A DNA stretch of 8,801 nucleotides from Betaproteobacteria bacterium (lineage in GTDB: Bacteria > Pseudomonadota > Gammaproteobacteria > Burkholderiales > SG8-39). The notes under the pieces were generated by a model, which had not been told where the DNA came from, ran no database searches, and saw nothing but the letters and a program-made list of their open reading frames with translations. The DNA lies in NCBI GenBank assembly GCA_012274205.1, contig JAAOZY010000122.1:1-8801 (forward strand). The letters run 5' to 3'. Within the stretch, counting starts at the first letter, position 1. Each line of letters begins with the position of its first letter. This document shows positions 1 through 7,084 of the stretch, piece by piece. The position numbers and the translations under genes are program-made.

Positions 1-1054
1 CGTTCGCCTGCGGCGTCGGGATGCCGAAGGCCTCGTGTGTGCTCTTGGTGGTGACGCTGGCGGCGCCGCTTATAGCCGCGAGGGTGCCGCCGTAGCTGAT
101 CAGCGCGGCAGCCTGTGCTTCGTCCTGGGGCCATGCGCTCATCCAGTGCAGCAGCGTCACCGGCGTGAACACATCGTGAAAACCCTTCTTCCGCAGGTAT
201 TCCTGGCACAATTCGCCGCACGCCGCGACCGCCGCCGCGTCCTGGATCAGGTGCAGGGTCTCGCCCATTTCCAAACCGTAGTTCTTCACCCCTTGCGCAG
301 CGGCAAGCAGGCAATCGAGCACGCAGGTAATGATTGCAATCGATGGCGGGATATTGGTGCCGGTGAGAAATCCGGGCTGGCGTCGGTGCAGTTCCACGCC
401 GTGCTCGTGGTACATCGCAGCCAGCCGGTCGAGATATTGGTGGTTGCGGATGCCGTCCTCGATCGACAACTCCTTGATGTAGGACGTGGTATAGGCGATG
501 CCGGAGCCGAGATAGCCCGAATAGCCTCCGGCGAAGGCGATTTCGCTGGTGAGCCGCGGCATGGTGGTGCCGGTGAGCATGATCGCCGGCTTGTCGACTG
601 CTTCGATCAACTGGCGCGCGCGTGCCACGCCATAGTTGACCATCGGGTAGCCGTTAAGCATCGATCGTCCCAGCCTCTCGGATTCCTCGATGCCCTTTTG
701 CGCCAGCTCCCAGTGCTCGTTGCGCGTATAGCTGTCGGTGGTGGTCGGAACGATATCGGCGAGGCCCTCCTTGTCGAGGGTCACCATGAGCGCGCGCTGC
801 ATGTCGAACGTGCCGAAGCCGCCGCGCGGCTGCGTCAGGCAGCGCCGTTCGGCCACCGCCTGGCGCATCACCCATCCGAGTTGCTTGTGCTTCGGCAGGC
901 TCTTGTGCAATTCCACCGCCTGGTGAAAGTCGACGTCGGCGCCGGAAGGCCAGCGCGCCAGATTGGCGCGGCGCATTTCCTGGAACGCGTCGTCTGCGAT
1001 GCGAGCTTCGGACAGCGGCAAGCGGGTTGCTTCAGGCGCTGCGGGTGCGTTCAT
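1..1054 (-). CDS. mutE: Glutamate mutase epsilon-subunit-like protein (methylaspartate mutase E), partial, C-terminus off left edge
   Basis: Large catalytic subunit of an adenosylcobalamin-dependent carbon-skeleton mutase; in the known family it is a TIM barrel that pairs with MutS and interconverts glutamate and 3-methylaspartate. I translated 351 codons from ATG 1054; the family is about 485 residues, so roughly the last quarter is missing. Family motifs are seen in order: WPSGADVDF (35-43), QPRGG (75-79), DSYTRNEHW (107-115), LNGYPMVNYGV (133-143), PQDEA (309-313), KSTHEAFGIP (337-346). Numbering is offset by 11 from the C. cochlearium enzyme. R77 (=R66), R111 (=R100), Y188 (=Y177), Y192 (=Y181), K337 (=K326) and E341 (=E330) are kept, but R149, H150 and E171 are replaced by L160, T161 and L182. 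The start overlaps the mutL end by 23 nt, suggesting translational coupling. Family assignment is very secure; glutamate as substrate is doubtful. Confidence 0.95.
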   Translation of the reverse strand, partial: MNAPAAPEATRLPLSEARIADDAFQEMRRANLARWPSGADVDFHQAVELHKSLPKHKQLGWVMRQAVAERRCLTQPRGGFGTFDMQRALMVTLDKEGLADIVPTTTDSYTRNEHWELAQKGIEESERLGRSMLNGYPMVNYGVARARQLIEAVDKPAIMLTGTTMPRLTSEIAFAGGYSGYLGSGIAYTTSYIKELSIEDGIRNHQYLDRLAAMYHEHGVELHRRQPGFLTGTNIPPSIAIITCVLDCLLAAAQGVKNYGLEMGETLHLIQDAAAVAACGELCQEYLRKKGFHDVFTPVTLLHWMSAWPQDEAQAAALISYGGTLAAISGAASVTTKSTHEAFGIPTPQAN

Positions 1055-2450
1055 GTCGGGTCTCGCTTTCTATCGGCTCCAAGTAGGCCAGAGCCAGTTC
1101 CAGCGCCGCCTGCGGTTCGACCGAACCGAGCAGGCCGCAGGCGTACAGGAGGTATTCGCGGTCGAGCAGGAGCCGGGGTCGCCGCGGGCGCAAGGACAAC
1201 GGTTCGGCCGAAGTCGCAAGCGCCATCTGCAGCACAGCGTACGGATCGGGACTGTGCACCAACGCGCCGCCGGTGCCGATCACGGCGCCGACCCCGGACA
1301 AGTCCTTGCCGTGTTGCACCGTGGCGGGGCCCGTGGCGGTATACACCGTTCCCAGCGTGCCGCAATGGCGCGTCACTGCTTGCTGCACTGCCGCGCACAC
1401 CAGGGCTTGATCGAGCGCAATTTCATCTGCTCCGCGCGGCAGACGCTCCAGGTCGCGCGTGATTTCATCGAGCAGAACGGAAACCCGCGCTGGCGCGAGC
1501 TTGGCCGCGGCGGCGATGGACTCCAGCCCCGCGGCTTCAACGATCGCCGCGGCGTTGTGGCGCATGCCCAAGTCCCCCTCCACGGTGCGCTTGACGCGGG
1601 GTTCAGGCAGCCCCTGGGGGATGACGCCGGCGACGCAAGGCTCGCCATCCGCGACCGAATGCACATCCGTGGTTGCGCCACCGGGATCGACCACCAACAA
1701 CGGTCCGAGGCCGGCCGCGCCGGCACAACCGTCCGCGAGCAGCCTGGCACCTTCCATCACCGCCGCGGGGGTGGGCATGAGCACCTGGTCGAACTCGGCA
1801 TGCGCCCGGTCTATACCCTTGGCGTGCACGATGCGTTCGATGAATACGCGCCGTATCGCCGCACGCGCCGGCTCGATGTCGAGCAGGTTGAATTCCGGCA
1901 TGACGTTCTCGCAGCGTATGACTTCCCTGCCGGCGAGCGCGGCCGCGGCGGCGTCGGCGGCGGCGCGGTTGCCCGCCAGCACCACCGGGCAGGCGAGCGC
2001 GCTCCGGCCGAGCGCAGTCGCGTTGTGCAGGATCACCTCGCTGTTGCCGCCGTCGGTACCCCCGGCAAGCAGCAGGATGTCCGGCGCGAGCGCGACGATG
2101 CGTTCGACGTCGGCCTGGGTCAGGCGATAGGCGAAGGTGCCGACCAGCCTGGCGCCGGCGCCGAGCGCGGCCCGGCGGGCGGCCTCCGCAGTCAACTCGC
2201 GCACCAATCCGACAGTCACCATGCGCAACCCGCCCGCGGCGCTGCTGGAGGCGAGACGGTATTTGAACCGGGGCAGGCTGCCCAGGCGCATTTCCAGGTC
2301 CGCCAAGGCGGCACTCATGCCGACCATGATGTCGGTCGTCACCGTGGACGGCCCCTGGCCGGAACCGAGGATGCAGCGGCGCTCCAGGTCGATGGCACGC
2401 AGCTTGGTATAGGTGCTGCCGAAATCGATGAGCAGGGCGGCGCTCGGCAT
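1032..2450 (-). CDS. mutL: MutL/GlmL-type ASKHA ATPase associated with glutamate mutase
   Basis: Member of the MutL/GlmL family, encoded between the two mutase subunits in clostridia and thought to protect or reactivate the B12 enzyme in an ATP-dependent way. The protein has about 472 residues from ATG 2450. The ASKHA nucleotide-binding signature is visible: phosphate-1 motif DFGSTYTK near residue 9, LAGGTDGGN near 129-136, phosphate-2 motif DPGGATTDVHS at 255-265, and a glycine-rich adenosine motif GTGGALVH near 392-399. An in-frame GTG at 2468 would add six residues and overlap mutS by 14 nt. I prefer ATG 2450 because it follows a GGGG run at suitable distance and leaves the usual short lead into the first beta strand. 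The 3' end overlaps mutE. The gene order S-L-E matches clostridial glutamate mutase operons (established knowledge). Confidence 0.93.
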   Translation of the reverse strand: MPSAALLIDFGSTYTKLRAIDLERRCILGSGQGPSTVTTDIMVGMSAALADLEMRLGSLPRFKYRLASSSAAGGLRMVTVGLVRELTAEAARRAALGAGARLVGTFAYRLTQADVERIVALAPDILLLAGGTDGGNSEVILHNATALGRSALACPVVLAGNRAAADAAAAALAGREVIRCENVMPEFNLLDIEPARAAIRRVFIERIVHAKGIDRAHAEFDQVLMPTPAAVMEGARLLADGCAGAAGLGPLLVVDPGGATTDVHSVADGEPCVAGVIPQGLPEPRVKRTVEGDLGMRHNAAAIVEAAGLESIAAAAKLAPARVSVLLDEITRDLERLPRGADEIALDQALVCAAVQQAVTRHCGTLGTVYTATGPATVQHGKDLSGVGAVIGTGGALVHSPDPYAVLQMALATSAEPLSLRPRRPRLLLDREYLLYACGLLGSVEPQAALELALAYLEPIESETRHERTRSA

Positions 2451-2454
2451 CTGC

Positions 2455-2889
2455 TTAAACCCCGGCACGCTGCAGGCCCTGCTCGCGCGCGGCGAAATCG
2501 CGATTCAGCCATTCGACCACGGTCTCTATCCTGGCGCCGGGCGGCGCCGCGCGATCGAATCCCATCTCGAGGAAGCGCTTCTCCACCTCGGGCCAGGGCG
2601 TCTTGCCCACGACCAGATTGCCGCCGACATAGAGCAGGATTCTGTCCAGGCCGGCTTCCACGCACAGGTCGCGAAAGCCGCGGCAGTCCAGTTCGCCCTG
2701 ACCGTAAAGCGAGGACACCATGATCGCATCCGCATTGGTTTCCACCGCCGCCTTGATGAAATCCGCTGCGGGCGTGAGCGCACCCAAGGTGATCACCTTA
2801 TAGCCGGCCTGTTCCAGCGCCATCGACAGGATGCGGTTGCCGACGATATGCGTGTCGGACCCGATGACACCGGTCACCAATGTCTTCAT
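2455..2889 (-). CDS. mutS: Glutamate mutase sigma-subunit-like cobalamin-binding protein (methylaspartate mutase S)
   Basis: Small B12-binding subunit of the mutase, 144 residues, a Rossmann-like cobalamin-binding domain close to the 137-residue clostridial GlmS. The base-off/His-on signature DxHxxG is seen as SDTHIVG, with His14 the predicted lower cobalt ligand. Other family blocks are intact: SSLYGQGELDC (59-69), the GGNLVVGK nucleotide-tail loop (about 89-96), WPEVEKRF and MGFDRAAPPG. This is the gene in the window closest to its canonical glutamate mutase counterpart. It starts 4 nt after the tctA stop, whose TGA lies inside a GGGTGAG ribosome-binding sequence, and it ends 4 nt before the preferred mutL start. 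It should assemble with MutE to hold adenosylcobalamin at the subunit interface. It is not the DNA mismatch-repair MutS, which shares the name only. Confidence 0.96.
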   Translation of the reverse strand: MKTLVTGVIGSDTHIVGNRILSMALEQAGYKVITLGALTPAADFIKAAVETNADAIMVSSLYGQGELDCRGFRDLCVEAGLDRILLYVGGNLVVGKTPWPEVEKRFLEMGFDRAAPPGARIETVVEWLNRDFAAREQGLQRAGV

Positions 2890-2893
2890 GTGC

Positions 2894-4414
2894 TCACCCG
2901 GTTGCGCGCGACAGCCGCCGCAGTTTGAATTCCTGGCGCAGATGCCGGATGAGCGGATAGCTCAAGGCGGCGATCACCAGCGCCATCACCATGCCGCTGA
3001 TCGGCCGCGTGAAGAAGACGGTCCAGTCATTGCCATAGCTGATCATGCTGGTCATGAAGGAGTTTTCCGCCTGGGGGCCGAGTATGCAGCCCAGGACCAT
3101 GGGCGCAATCGGGAAGCGGTAGCGCTCGAACAGGTAGCCGATAATGCCAAAGGTGACGATCATCCACAGGTCGGTGACGTTGTTGCGCGCCGAAAACGCG
3201 CCGATAAAGCAGAACAGCACGACGAAGGCGGAGGTCACCGCCTCGGGCAGGTACAGCACCTTGATCAGGAGCTTGATGGCGAAATAGCCCATCAGGCACA
3301 TGCCGACCACGCCGACCAGCAAGGAAGCGAAGATGGCATAGACAAGTGCGGCATCCTTGGCGAAGAGCTGCGGTCCGGGCTGTACGCCGTGCAGGAGGAA
3401 AGCGCCCAGGATGACCGCGGTAGCGCCACTGCCGGGTATGCCGAGCGTCAATAGCGGCACGAGGTGGCCGGCGACCGTCGCCGTAGACGCAGTCTGGGGA
3501 GCAACGATGCCCTCGGCGATGCCGCTTCCCAATTCCTTGCGCCGCTTGCAGTATTGCGCCTCGACCCCGTAGGACACGAACGAGGCGATGGTCGCACCCG
3601 CGCCTGGAATGATGCCCATGATGATACCAAGCACCGAGCTGCGCGCGAGTGTCGGCCTGATGCTCCAGACTTCGCGCAGCGTCGGAAATTCGGTGCCGAC
3701 CTTGCCCCCGGCCGCCATTTGCGGCGACTGGAATCCGCTTTCCAGCCGCACCAGCACCTCTCCCAGGCCGTAGGCGCCGACCATGACGGTGAGGTACTCG
3801 ATGCCGTCGGCGAGCATGGGCACGCCGAAGGTAAAGCGCTCGACCCCGTATATTTCGTCAACGCCGACGCAAGCGATCATCAGTCCCAGGAACAGGCTGA
3901 TGAATGCGTTGATGATGGAACCGCCGCCGAGCGCCACGATGCTGGTCAGGCCGAACATGATGATGGCAAAGTATTCGGGAGAATCGAACTTGAGCGCGAA
4001 GGTGGCGAAAGGGTGGACCATCGCCACCGCGGCCAGCGTAGACAGGATCCCGCCGGTGAGAGCGGCGAACAGCGTCCAGCCGAGCGCCTTGGCCGGCTGT
4101 CCCTTGTGCGCCATCGCATAACCATCCCACAGGAGCGGCACGTCCAGCGGTTCGCCTGGAATGCGAAACAGGATGGAAGTAAACGCGCCGCCATAGGTGC
4201 CGGAGATATACATCGCGGTGAGCAGGATGATGGACGGCATGATCGACATGCCGTATGTGAAAGGCAGCGCCAGCACCACGCCCATCACCAGCGTCAACCC
4301 GGGCAGTACCGCAACCAGCATGCCGACCACGAGCCCCACCACCAGCGCGATCAGGTTGACCGGATGGAACACGGTGAGGAACCCGCCCCCCAGATTCAAC
4401 AGGATATCGCTCAT
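2894..4414 (-). CDS. tctA: Tripartite tricarboxylate transporter, large membrane subunit TctA
   Basis: Large integral membrane subunit (506 aa, usual family length about 500) of a TctABC secondary transporter that takes up carboxylates delivered by a periplasmic binding protein, driven by an ion gradient. The two-half TctA architecture is visible: the first half has VLPGLTLVMG (36-45), ISGTYGGAFTSILFRIPGEP (70-89) and the DGYAMAHKG block (97-105). The second half repeats the theme with MGIIPGAGATIASF (266-279), then LTLGIPGSGATAVILGA and HGVQPGPQLF. About a dozen hydrophobic segments are apparent. The segment normally conserved as E-A-x-N-N-A reads Q-T-A-S-T-A here (307-312), an unusual substitution. 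The start ATG follows AGAGG overlapping the tctB stop TAG; the tctB-tctA gap is 10 nt. Substrate specificity is not readable from this subunit. Confidence 0.96.
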   Translation of the reverse strand: MSDILLNLGGGFLTVFHPVNLIALVVGLVVGMLVAVLPGLTLVMGVVLALPFTYGMSIMPSIILLTAMYISGTYGGAFTSILFRIPGEPLDVPLLWDGYAMAHKGQPAKALGWTLFAALTGGILSTLAAVAMVHPFATFALKFDSPEYFAIIMFGLTSIVALGGGSIINAFISLFLGLMIACVGVDEIYGVERFTFGVPMLADGIEYLTVMVGAYGLGEVLVRLESGFQSPQMAAGGKVGTEFPTLREVWSIRPTLARSSVLGIIMGIIPGAGATIASFVSYGVEAQYCKRRKELGSGIAEGIVAPQTASTATVAGHLVPLLTLGIPGSGATAVILGAFLLHGVQPGPQLFAKDAALVYAIFASLLVGVVGMCLMGYFAIKLLIKVLYLPEAVTSAFVVLFCFIGAFSARNNVTDLWMIVTFGIIGYLFERYRFPIAPMVLGCILGPQAENSFMTSMISYGNDWTVFFTRPISGMVMALVIAALSYPLIRHLRQEFKLRRLSRATG

Positions 4415-4424
4415 CCCGGCGCCT

Positions 4425-5057
4425 CTACCTGATGCCCATCAGGCGCATCAGCAGGAAGGTCACCTGCGCAAATGGCTCGACGCCGAGCGGCAGCGACACA
4501 TACACCACTTTCATGAAGACGTACATGAACACGAGGCTGCCGATGAGGCTGGTGGCGAGGACGACGCCAATGCGCCGGTAGCGCCCGACCCACATGAAAG
4601 CGGCCAGATAGAACAGGGTGCAGAGAAAGAAGCCCAGCTTGTCGATCAGGACCACGTAGGCAATCGTGAGCGCGATCCCGGTCCACAACAAGTGCGGATA
4701 GGTGCGTTCCTCCGGCGCGGCAGTTTCCGCCTCAGGCGGCGCTTCGGCTCCCGCCGGCACCTCCATCGGCACGGTCTTCAGCACGCTGCTGAGCACGCCC
4801 TCCAGATCGTGCTTGGTTCGACCGAAGAAGAGGTTCTTCGCGATCTCGTATATACAGGTCACAATCGCCAGCGTCAGTATGGTCTTCGGCCAGAAATTCG
4901 GTCCAATGCGGCCTCCCGGGGCGACGAAATCGATTCTCCCGGCGAGAAAATAAAGGTAGCTGGCGATAGCGAGCACGACCAGGTACGGCATGATCCTGGA
5001 TATGCGTGCCGCTATCAGCCTGGCCTCGTTCCTCGAGGGATCCGAACCTGCCGTCAT
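4425..5057 (-). CDS. tctB: Tripartite tricarboxylate transporter, small membrane subunit TctB
   Basis: Small membrane subunit (210 aa) of the TctABC carboxylate transporter. It shows hydrophobic segments at roughly 22-40, 56-75, 122-138, 140-158 and 163-185, and the typical TctB element GPNFWPKTI after the first segment. Between the second and third segments is a hydrophilic Pro/Ala/Glu-rich linker (about 97-118), common in TctB and poorly conserved. Its ATG overlaps the tctC stop in an ATGA arrangement (5054-5057), a strong sign of translational coupling. TctB diverges quickly, so the call rests on topology, the short motif and its position between tctC and tctA. Confidence 0.92.
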   Translation of the reverse strand: MTAGSDPSRNEARLIAARISRIMPYLVVLAIASYLYFLAGRIDFVAPGGRIGPNFWPKTILTLAIVTCIYEIAKNLFFGRTKHDLEGVLSSVLKTVPMEVPAGAEAPPEAETAAPEERTYPHLLWTGIALTIAYVVLIDKLGFFLCTLFYLAAFMWVGRYRRIGVVLATSLIGSLVFMYVFMKVVYVSLPLGVEPFAQVTFLLMRLMGIR

Positions 5058-6022
5058 TTTGGCGTTGCGGTCTGCGCGGCGATGCGCTTCATCTGCGCCA
5101 GCTCATCCTGCATGATCTTGAGCGCATCCGCGGCGCCGAAGTAACTGTCGTCCGACGCATATTGCTCCTTCAGGTAGGCTTTGTACTCCGGATTCTCCGC
5201 CACCTTGGCGAGCGCATCAGCGATCTTCTTGACCTTTTGCGGATCGGTGCCGGCCTTCATGATCACGGCACGCCGCTGCGGCAGGGTGAGGTCGTAACCG
5301 AGTTCCTTCGATACCGGCACGTCGGGAAACACGCTGAAGCGCTTTTCCCCGAATATGATGACGGGCTGTATCTGCTTGCTGTCGACAAAGCTCCTGACGT
5401 CGCCGATCTGCTCATATAACAGATCCGCATGGCCACCCAGCACCGCGGTATAGCGCTCGCCCGGCTTGGCAAATGGCACCGATATCAGCTTCAGACCGCG
5501 CGCGACGAAGTAGTTCACGGTTATGTCGTCCGGACTGCCGAATCCGGTTACCGCGACCTTGAGCGTCCGCGTCTTGGCAACGCGCTCGACGTCCGCCCAG
5601 GTCTTGAGCTCGCCGTTGGTCGCCGTCAGGAACGCGGACGGCTGCTTGATCATCAATGCGACCGGGATGATGTCGTTCAGGCCCCAGTGGGGTTTGCTGG
5701 TGGCGAGAAGGGCGTAGGTGTCCCAAGTCATGACCGATAGCGAATAGCCGTCGGCCGGAGCCGCCAGCAGTTTCGCCATGCCGGTATTGCCGGTGGCGCC
5801 GGGCGAGTTCACCACGGGAAAGGAGACTTTGAGATCCTCCTCCAGGAGCTTGCCGGCCTTGCGCGCGACCTGGTCGGCGCCGCCACCGGGACCCCAGGGA
5901 ACGATGAATTCGATCGGGCGACTCGGGTATTTCTCCTGCGCCGAAGCGATCCACGAAACCGAAACGAACAGCAGGGCCGCGAGGGCCTGCGCGAGCCGTT
6001 TGAAAACATAAGCTGAATGCAT
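5054..6022 (-). CDS. tctC: Periplasmic solute-binding protein of a tripartite tricarboxylate transporter (TctC/Bug family)
   Basis: Extracytoplasmic binding protein (322 aa) that captures the carboxylate substrate and hands it to TctA/TctB. I chose ATG 6022, not the upstream in-frame ATG at 6055, because 6022 is preceded by a full AGGAGG Shine-Dalgarno 7 nt away and begins directly with a signal peptide: basic YVFKR, a hydrophobic core (about 10-25), then a likely signal peptidase I site after ASA (residue 28). The mature protein shows Bug-family hallmarks: PSRPIEFIVPWGPGGGADQVAR in the ligand loop, NSPGATGNTG in the second loop, and FPDVPVSKELGYD toward the C-terminus. Bug proteins usually bind di- or tricarboxylates or related acids; the specific ligand is unknown. 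Co-location with the mutase suggests that the imported acid, or its product, is the mutase substrate (inference). Confidence 0.95.
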   Translation of the reverse strand: MHSAYVFKRLAQALAALLFVSVSWIASAQEKYPSRPIEFIVPWGPGGGADQVARKAGKLLEEDLKVSFPVVNSPGATGNTGMAKLLAAPADGYSLSVMTWDTYALLATSKPHWGLNDIIPVALMIKQPSAFLTATNGELKTWADVERVAKTRTLKVAVTGFGSPDDITVNYFVARGLKLISVPFAKPGERYTAVLGGHADLLYEQIGDVRSFVDSKQIQPVIIFGEKRFSVFPDVPVSKELGYDLTLPQRRAVIMKAGTDPQKVKKIADALAKVAENPEYKAYLKEQYASDDSYFGAADALKIMQDELAQMKRIAAQTATPK

Positions 6023-6025
6023 GGT

Positions 6026-6042
6026 AAATCCTCCTGTGGCTG
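6026..6042 (-). promoter_or_regulatory. Strong ribosome-binding site of tctC
   Basis: The minus strand reads AGGAGG followed by 7 nt (ATTTACC) and then ATG 6022. It is the best Shine-Dalgarno in the window and fixes the tctC start at 6022 rather than 6055. It implies that the transporter binding protein is translated more strongly than its neighbours, as expected for a periplasmic receptor. Confidence 0.8.
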
Positions 6043-6084
6043 CAACATCGATCATAAAGGCGCTTCTGCGAGCGCTTGGGCGGT

Positions 6085-7071
6085 TTAAATCCGTAACAGC
6101 AGTTTGCCTTTAGTCCTGCCGCCTTCGATATATTGGTGCGCGCGCGCAGCCTCGGCCAGCGGAAATTCGCGGTCGATCGCTACGGAAAGCTTGCCGGCCG
6201 CGTGTGCTGCGAACAAGTCGGCGGCGCGGCTGCCGATTTCCTCGGCCGTCTGCAGGTAGTCCGCAAGATGCGGCCGCGTAAAAAACACCGAACCCGCTTC
6301 GCCCAGCTCCAGCGGATTTATCGCCTCCACCAGTCCGGAAGCGCCGCCGTAATTGATGCACAAGCCGCGTTTCTTCAGGCTGCGGATGCTGCCGGCGATG
6401 GTGTCCTTGCCCACCGCATCATAAACGACGTTGACGCCCTTGCCACCGGTTATCTTCATCACCTCTTCGCGAAAATCCGTTTCGCGATAGCGGATGACAT
6501 GATCGGCCCCGCGCTGCCTGGCGATTTCAGCTTTCTCCGCGCTGCCGGCGGTGGCAAGCACGGTTGCGCCGCGCAGCTTCGACAACTGGATCAGAAGCTG
6601 GCCAACGCCGCCGGCGCCGGCATGCACCAGGCAATTGTGGCCAGGCTCGAGGCGGAAAGCCGAATGCGTCAGGTAATGGGCGGTGAGGCCCTGCAGCATC
6701 AGCGAAGTGGCGACCGCCATCGGCAGATCTGCCGGAACCTTCACCAGCTTCCAGGCGGGCACCACGGCATAAGGCGCGTAGCTCCCGCGCACGATGCAAT
6801 AGGCGACCCGGTCACCGGGCCTCAGCCCGGAAACACCCGCGCCCAGCTCCACCACGCTGCCGCCGCCTTCCATGCCTAGGGTCATGGGCAGCGGCGTCTT
6901 GTAGGTGTCGGATCTGGCATAGCGGCCGCTGCGCATGTAGATGTCGATGAAATTGACCCCGGCGTACTCGAGCTTCAGCAGCGCCTCCCCGGCCGCGGGC
7001 CTGGGGTCGGGCACATCACGGAGCTGCAGTCTGTCCGGTCCGCCGAACTGCTCGATGGCGATCGCCTTCAT
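6085..7071 (-). CDS. Zinc-independent MDR oxidoreductase, NADPH:quinone reductase-like
   Basis: Medium-chain dehydrogenase/reductase of the QOR type (328 aa from ATG 7071). The start is placed at MKAIAIEQFGGPD because this is the standard family N-terminus. An upstream in-frame ATG at 7146 would add 25 atypical Arg-rich residues and overlap the preceding gene by about 60 nt. Visible features: GVNFIDIYMRSGRY (38-51), the GroES-like barrel ending near GLRPGDRVAY (82-91), and the dinucleotide motif AGAGGVG (151-157). A Ser/Lys-containing segment after the second beta strand (GSAEKAE) fits NADPH preference. No structural-zinc cysteine cluster is seen. Such enzymes reduce quinones, enones or enoyl compounds. 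In this operon it may reduce an unsaturated intermediate (inference). The gap from the enolase-superfamily gene is 13 nt, with GAGG serving as a plausible ribosome-binding site. Confidence 0.92.
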   Translation of the reverse strand: MKAIAIEQFGGPDRLQLRDVPDPRPAAGEALLKLEYAGVNFIDIYMRSGRYARSDTYKTPLPMTLGMEGGGSVVELGAGVSGLRPGDRVAYCIVRGSYAPYAVVPAWKLVKVPADLPMAVATSLMLQGLTAHYLTHSAFRLEPGHNCLVHAGAGGVGQLLIQLSKLRGATVLATAGSAEKAEIARQRGADHVIRYRETDFREEVMKITGGKGVNVVYDAVGKDTIAGSIRSLKKRGLCINYGGASGLVEAINPLELGEAGSVFFTRPHLADYLQTAEEIGSRAADLFAAHAAGKLSVAIDREFPLAEAARAHQYIEGGRTKGKLLLRI

Positions 7072-7084
7072 GCGCTTGTGCGCC

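Noticed and set aside
2455..2468. Reading mutS and mutL as DNA mismatch-repair genes
   Set aside because: The names coincide only. The small protein has the DxHxxG cobalamin motif and the larger one has ASKHA ATPase motifs; neither resembles mismatch-repair MutS or MutL.
35..2723. Long plus-strand ORFs (35-1462, 963-2723) opposite mutE and mutL
   Set aside because: They are antisense to genes with clear family motifs. Their translations are Arg/Ala/Gly-rich with no recognisable domain, typical open-frame shadows of GC-rich DNA.
3464..5144. Long plus-strand ORFs opposite tctA and tctB (3464-4432, 4197-5144)
   Set aside because: They are His/Asp/Gln-rich low-complexity translations, which is what antisense of hydrophobic membrane protein genes looks like. 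There are no domains and no sensible start signals.
6060..6075. Hairpin GCGCT/AGCGC in the 62-nt gap between the MDR gene and tctC as an internal terminator
   Set aside because: The stem is only 5 bp and there is no proper T-tract after it on the transcribed strand, so it does not support a break in the operon.
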